From contig JAFDDL010000261.1 of NCBI GenBank assembly GCA_019310865.1, positions 1 through 5,810 of the forward strand: a stretch of 5,810 bases of DNA, read 5' to 3'. The DNA is from Deltaproteobacteria bacterium. GTDB lineage: Bacteria; Desulfobacterota; Desulfobacteria; Desulfobacterales; JAFDDL01. Of this stretch, positions 5,026 to 5,810 are shown in pieces. The position numbers were made by a program, and so were the translations under genes. Numbering within the stretch: the first letter of the stretch is position 1; each line of letters starts with the position of its first letter. Below the pieces are notes generated by a model that saw nothing but the letters and a program-made list of their open reading frames with translations, had not been told where the DNA came from and did no database searches.

Positions 5026-5057
5026 GGATGAAAAGTGCCTTGCAAAATTAAAAATGC

Positions 5058-5086
5058 TTCGTATCAAGTTTTAAAAGGGTTGTCAA
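5058..5086 (-). promoter_or_regulatory. Candidate promoter of tRNA-Lys
   Basis: On the minus strand a perfect TTGACA -35 box (complement of 5081-5086) is followed after 17 bp by TACGAA (complement of 5058-5063), a weak -10. The start would lie near 5050, about 25 nt before the mature tRNA 5' end. It shares the short intergenic region with the sfsA leader. Confidence 0.5.
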
Positions 5087-5109
5087 ATGGAAAAGAATGG
5101 GGAAAAATG

Positions 5110-5810
5110 ATGCCACAAAAAACCCAACCAAAAGAGAAAGGCCTCGCATTACCCGAGTTGCTATCCGGAACACTGCAAAAAAGATACAAGCGGTTTCTGG
5201 CCGACATACAACTGGATACCGGTGAAACCATCGTTGCCCATTGTCCCAACTCCGGAAGCATGCAAGCATGTTCCCAGCCCGGCCGGCCAGTATGGGTTTC
5301 GCAATCCGACAATCCCAAACGGAAACTGCAATACACCTGGGAACTCATCGAGATGCCCACGTCATTGGTGGGCGTCAACACCTTGCTGCCCAACCGCCTG
5401 GTATTTGATGCCATCCACCACAAACAGGTTCCCGGGTTCTGTGACTATCCTGAACAAAAACGTGAAGTATCCGTCGCAGGTGGATCCAGGCTTGACATAA
5501 TGCTCCAAAGACTCGGCACCCCACCCTGTTATATTGAAATTAAAAACTGCACACTTGTTGACAAGGGTGTTGCCGAATTCCCGGATGCCGTCACCAAACG
5601 GGGGCGTAAACATCTTGAAACGCTTCGGCACCTGGTCAGTGAGGGGAACCGATCCATTGCGTTTTTCCTCATTCAACGCATGGACGCCCGTGTGTTTCGA
5701 CCGGCAGATCAAATCGATCCCGAATTTGGAAACGCCTTGCGCTGTGCGGTCGAAGGCGGCGTTGAAATGATGGTTTACGATGTAACCCTCTCCCAAACCC
5801 GCATCGCTCT
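5110..5810 (+). CDS. sfsA: SfsA family protein (sugar fermentation stimulation / DNA-RNA nuclease homologue), 3' end cut by window
   Basis: The open frame runs for 233 codons to the window edge without a stop. E. coli SfsA has 234 residues, so by alignment only about ten residues are missing here. Family motifs in order are LQKRYKRFLADIQL, HCPNSGSM, SDNPKRKLQYTWEL, VNTLLPNRL, SRLDIML, CYIEIKNCTL, FPDAVTKRGRKHL (157-169) and a VEMMVYDV strand. Asp129, Glu143 and Lys145 fit a PD-(D/E)xK nuclease-type core, consistent with current naming of the family as a nuclease. In E. coli the gene was first linked to maltose metabolism gene expression. Two ATGs are in frame at 5107 and 5110; GGGGA (5099-5103) is 6 nt from the second and 3 nt from the first, so 5110 is preferred. 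The N-terminus is about 12 residues longer than in E. coli. TTGCAA (5040-5045) and TATCAA (5062-5067) are a weak promoter candidate. It is divergent from tRNA-Lys; no functional link to the left-hand genes is evident. Confidence 0.95.
   Translation, partial: MPQKTQPKEKGLALPELLSGTLQKRYKRFLADIQLDTGETIVAHCPNSGSMQACSQPGRPVWVSQSDNPKRKLQYTWELIEMPTSLVGVNTLLPNRLVFDAIHHKQVPGFCDYPEQKREVSVAGGSRLDIMLQRLGTPPCYIEIKNCTLVDKGVAEFPDAVTKRGRKHLETLRHLVSEGNRSIAFFLIQRMDARVFRPADQIDPEFGNALRCAVEGGVEMMVYDVTLSQTRIA

Noticed and set aside
5087..5110. Seven-codon leader ORF ending inside the sfsA start
   Set aside because: It is too short to judge, has no ribosome site, and overlaps the Shine-Dalgarno region of sfsA by chance.
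5064..5423. 119-codon minus-strand open frame opposite sfsA
   Set aside because: It lies antisense to a clear SfsA coding sequence with conserved motifs and has no recognisable features.

Overview
The window looks like a chromosomal segment from a mesophilic, anaerobic proteobacterium, most likely a deltaproteobacterial sulfate reducer of the Desulfobacterales type. The grounds are moderate GC content, a rubrerythrin-like diiron protein next to amino-acid metabolism genes, and two kinds of repeats whose style I associate with that group: a GGGGACGTTCCC-core repeat and a long AT-rich palindromic element. The taxon is an inference from style, not a proven assignment.

Layout from left to right. 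Positions 1-358 hold no convincing gene. They contain a 36-bp perfect tandem repeat, a 30-bp inverted copy of it forming a long hairpin, and a good sigma70-type promoter for the next gene. A MurR/RpiR-family transcription regulator (359-1291, +) ends in a poly-lysine tail encoded by a run of 16 A. A 194-bp spacer with palindromes and a strong hairpin leads to a branched-chain amino acid aminotransferase (ilvE type II, start best placed at 1486). This is followed by an NADP-type glutamate dehydrogenase (gdhA, 2644-3990) and a rubredoxin-less rubrerythrin/ferritin-like diiron protein (4081-4584). Each of these three genes has a short G-run/C-run hairpin 25-43 nt ahead of its start codon.

The 364-bp stretch 4585-4948 has no gene. 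It holds a roughly 162-bp near-perfectly centred palindromic element (4590-4751), a minus-strand Rho-independent terminator (4809-4839), and the trailer of a minus-strand tRNA-Lys(CTT) gene with encoded CCA (4949-5025). Diverging from the tRNA is sfsA (from 5110, +), which runs off the right edge only about ten codons short of the expected family length.

Functionally, the aminotransferase and glutamate dehydrogenase form a natural pair. Transamination of leucine, isoleucine and valine moves the amino group to and from 2-oxoglutarate/glutamate, and GDH links glutamate to ammonia and NADP(H). The upstream RpiR-type regulator is a plausible controller. Its SIS domain has a changed phosphosugar loop (Asp where Ser is expected), which may mean that its ligand is not a classical sugar phosphate. 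No mobile-element protein, CRISPR array or defence system is visible. The unusual content is in the non-coding parts and the regulator's tail.
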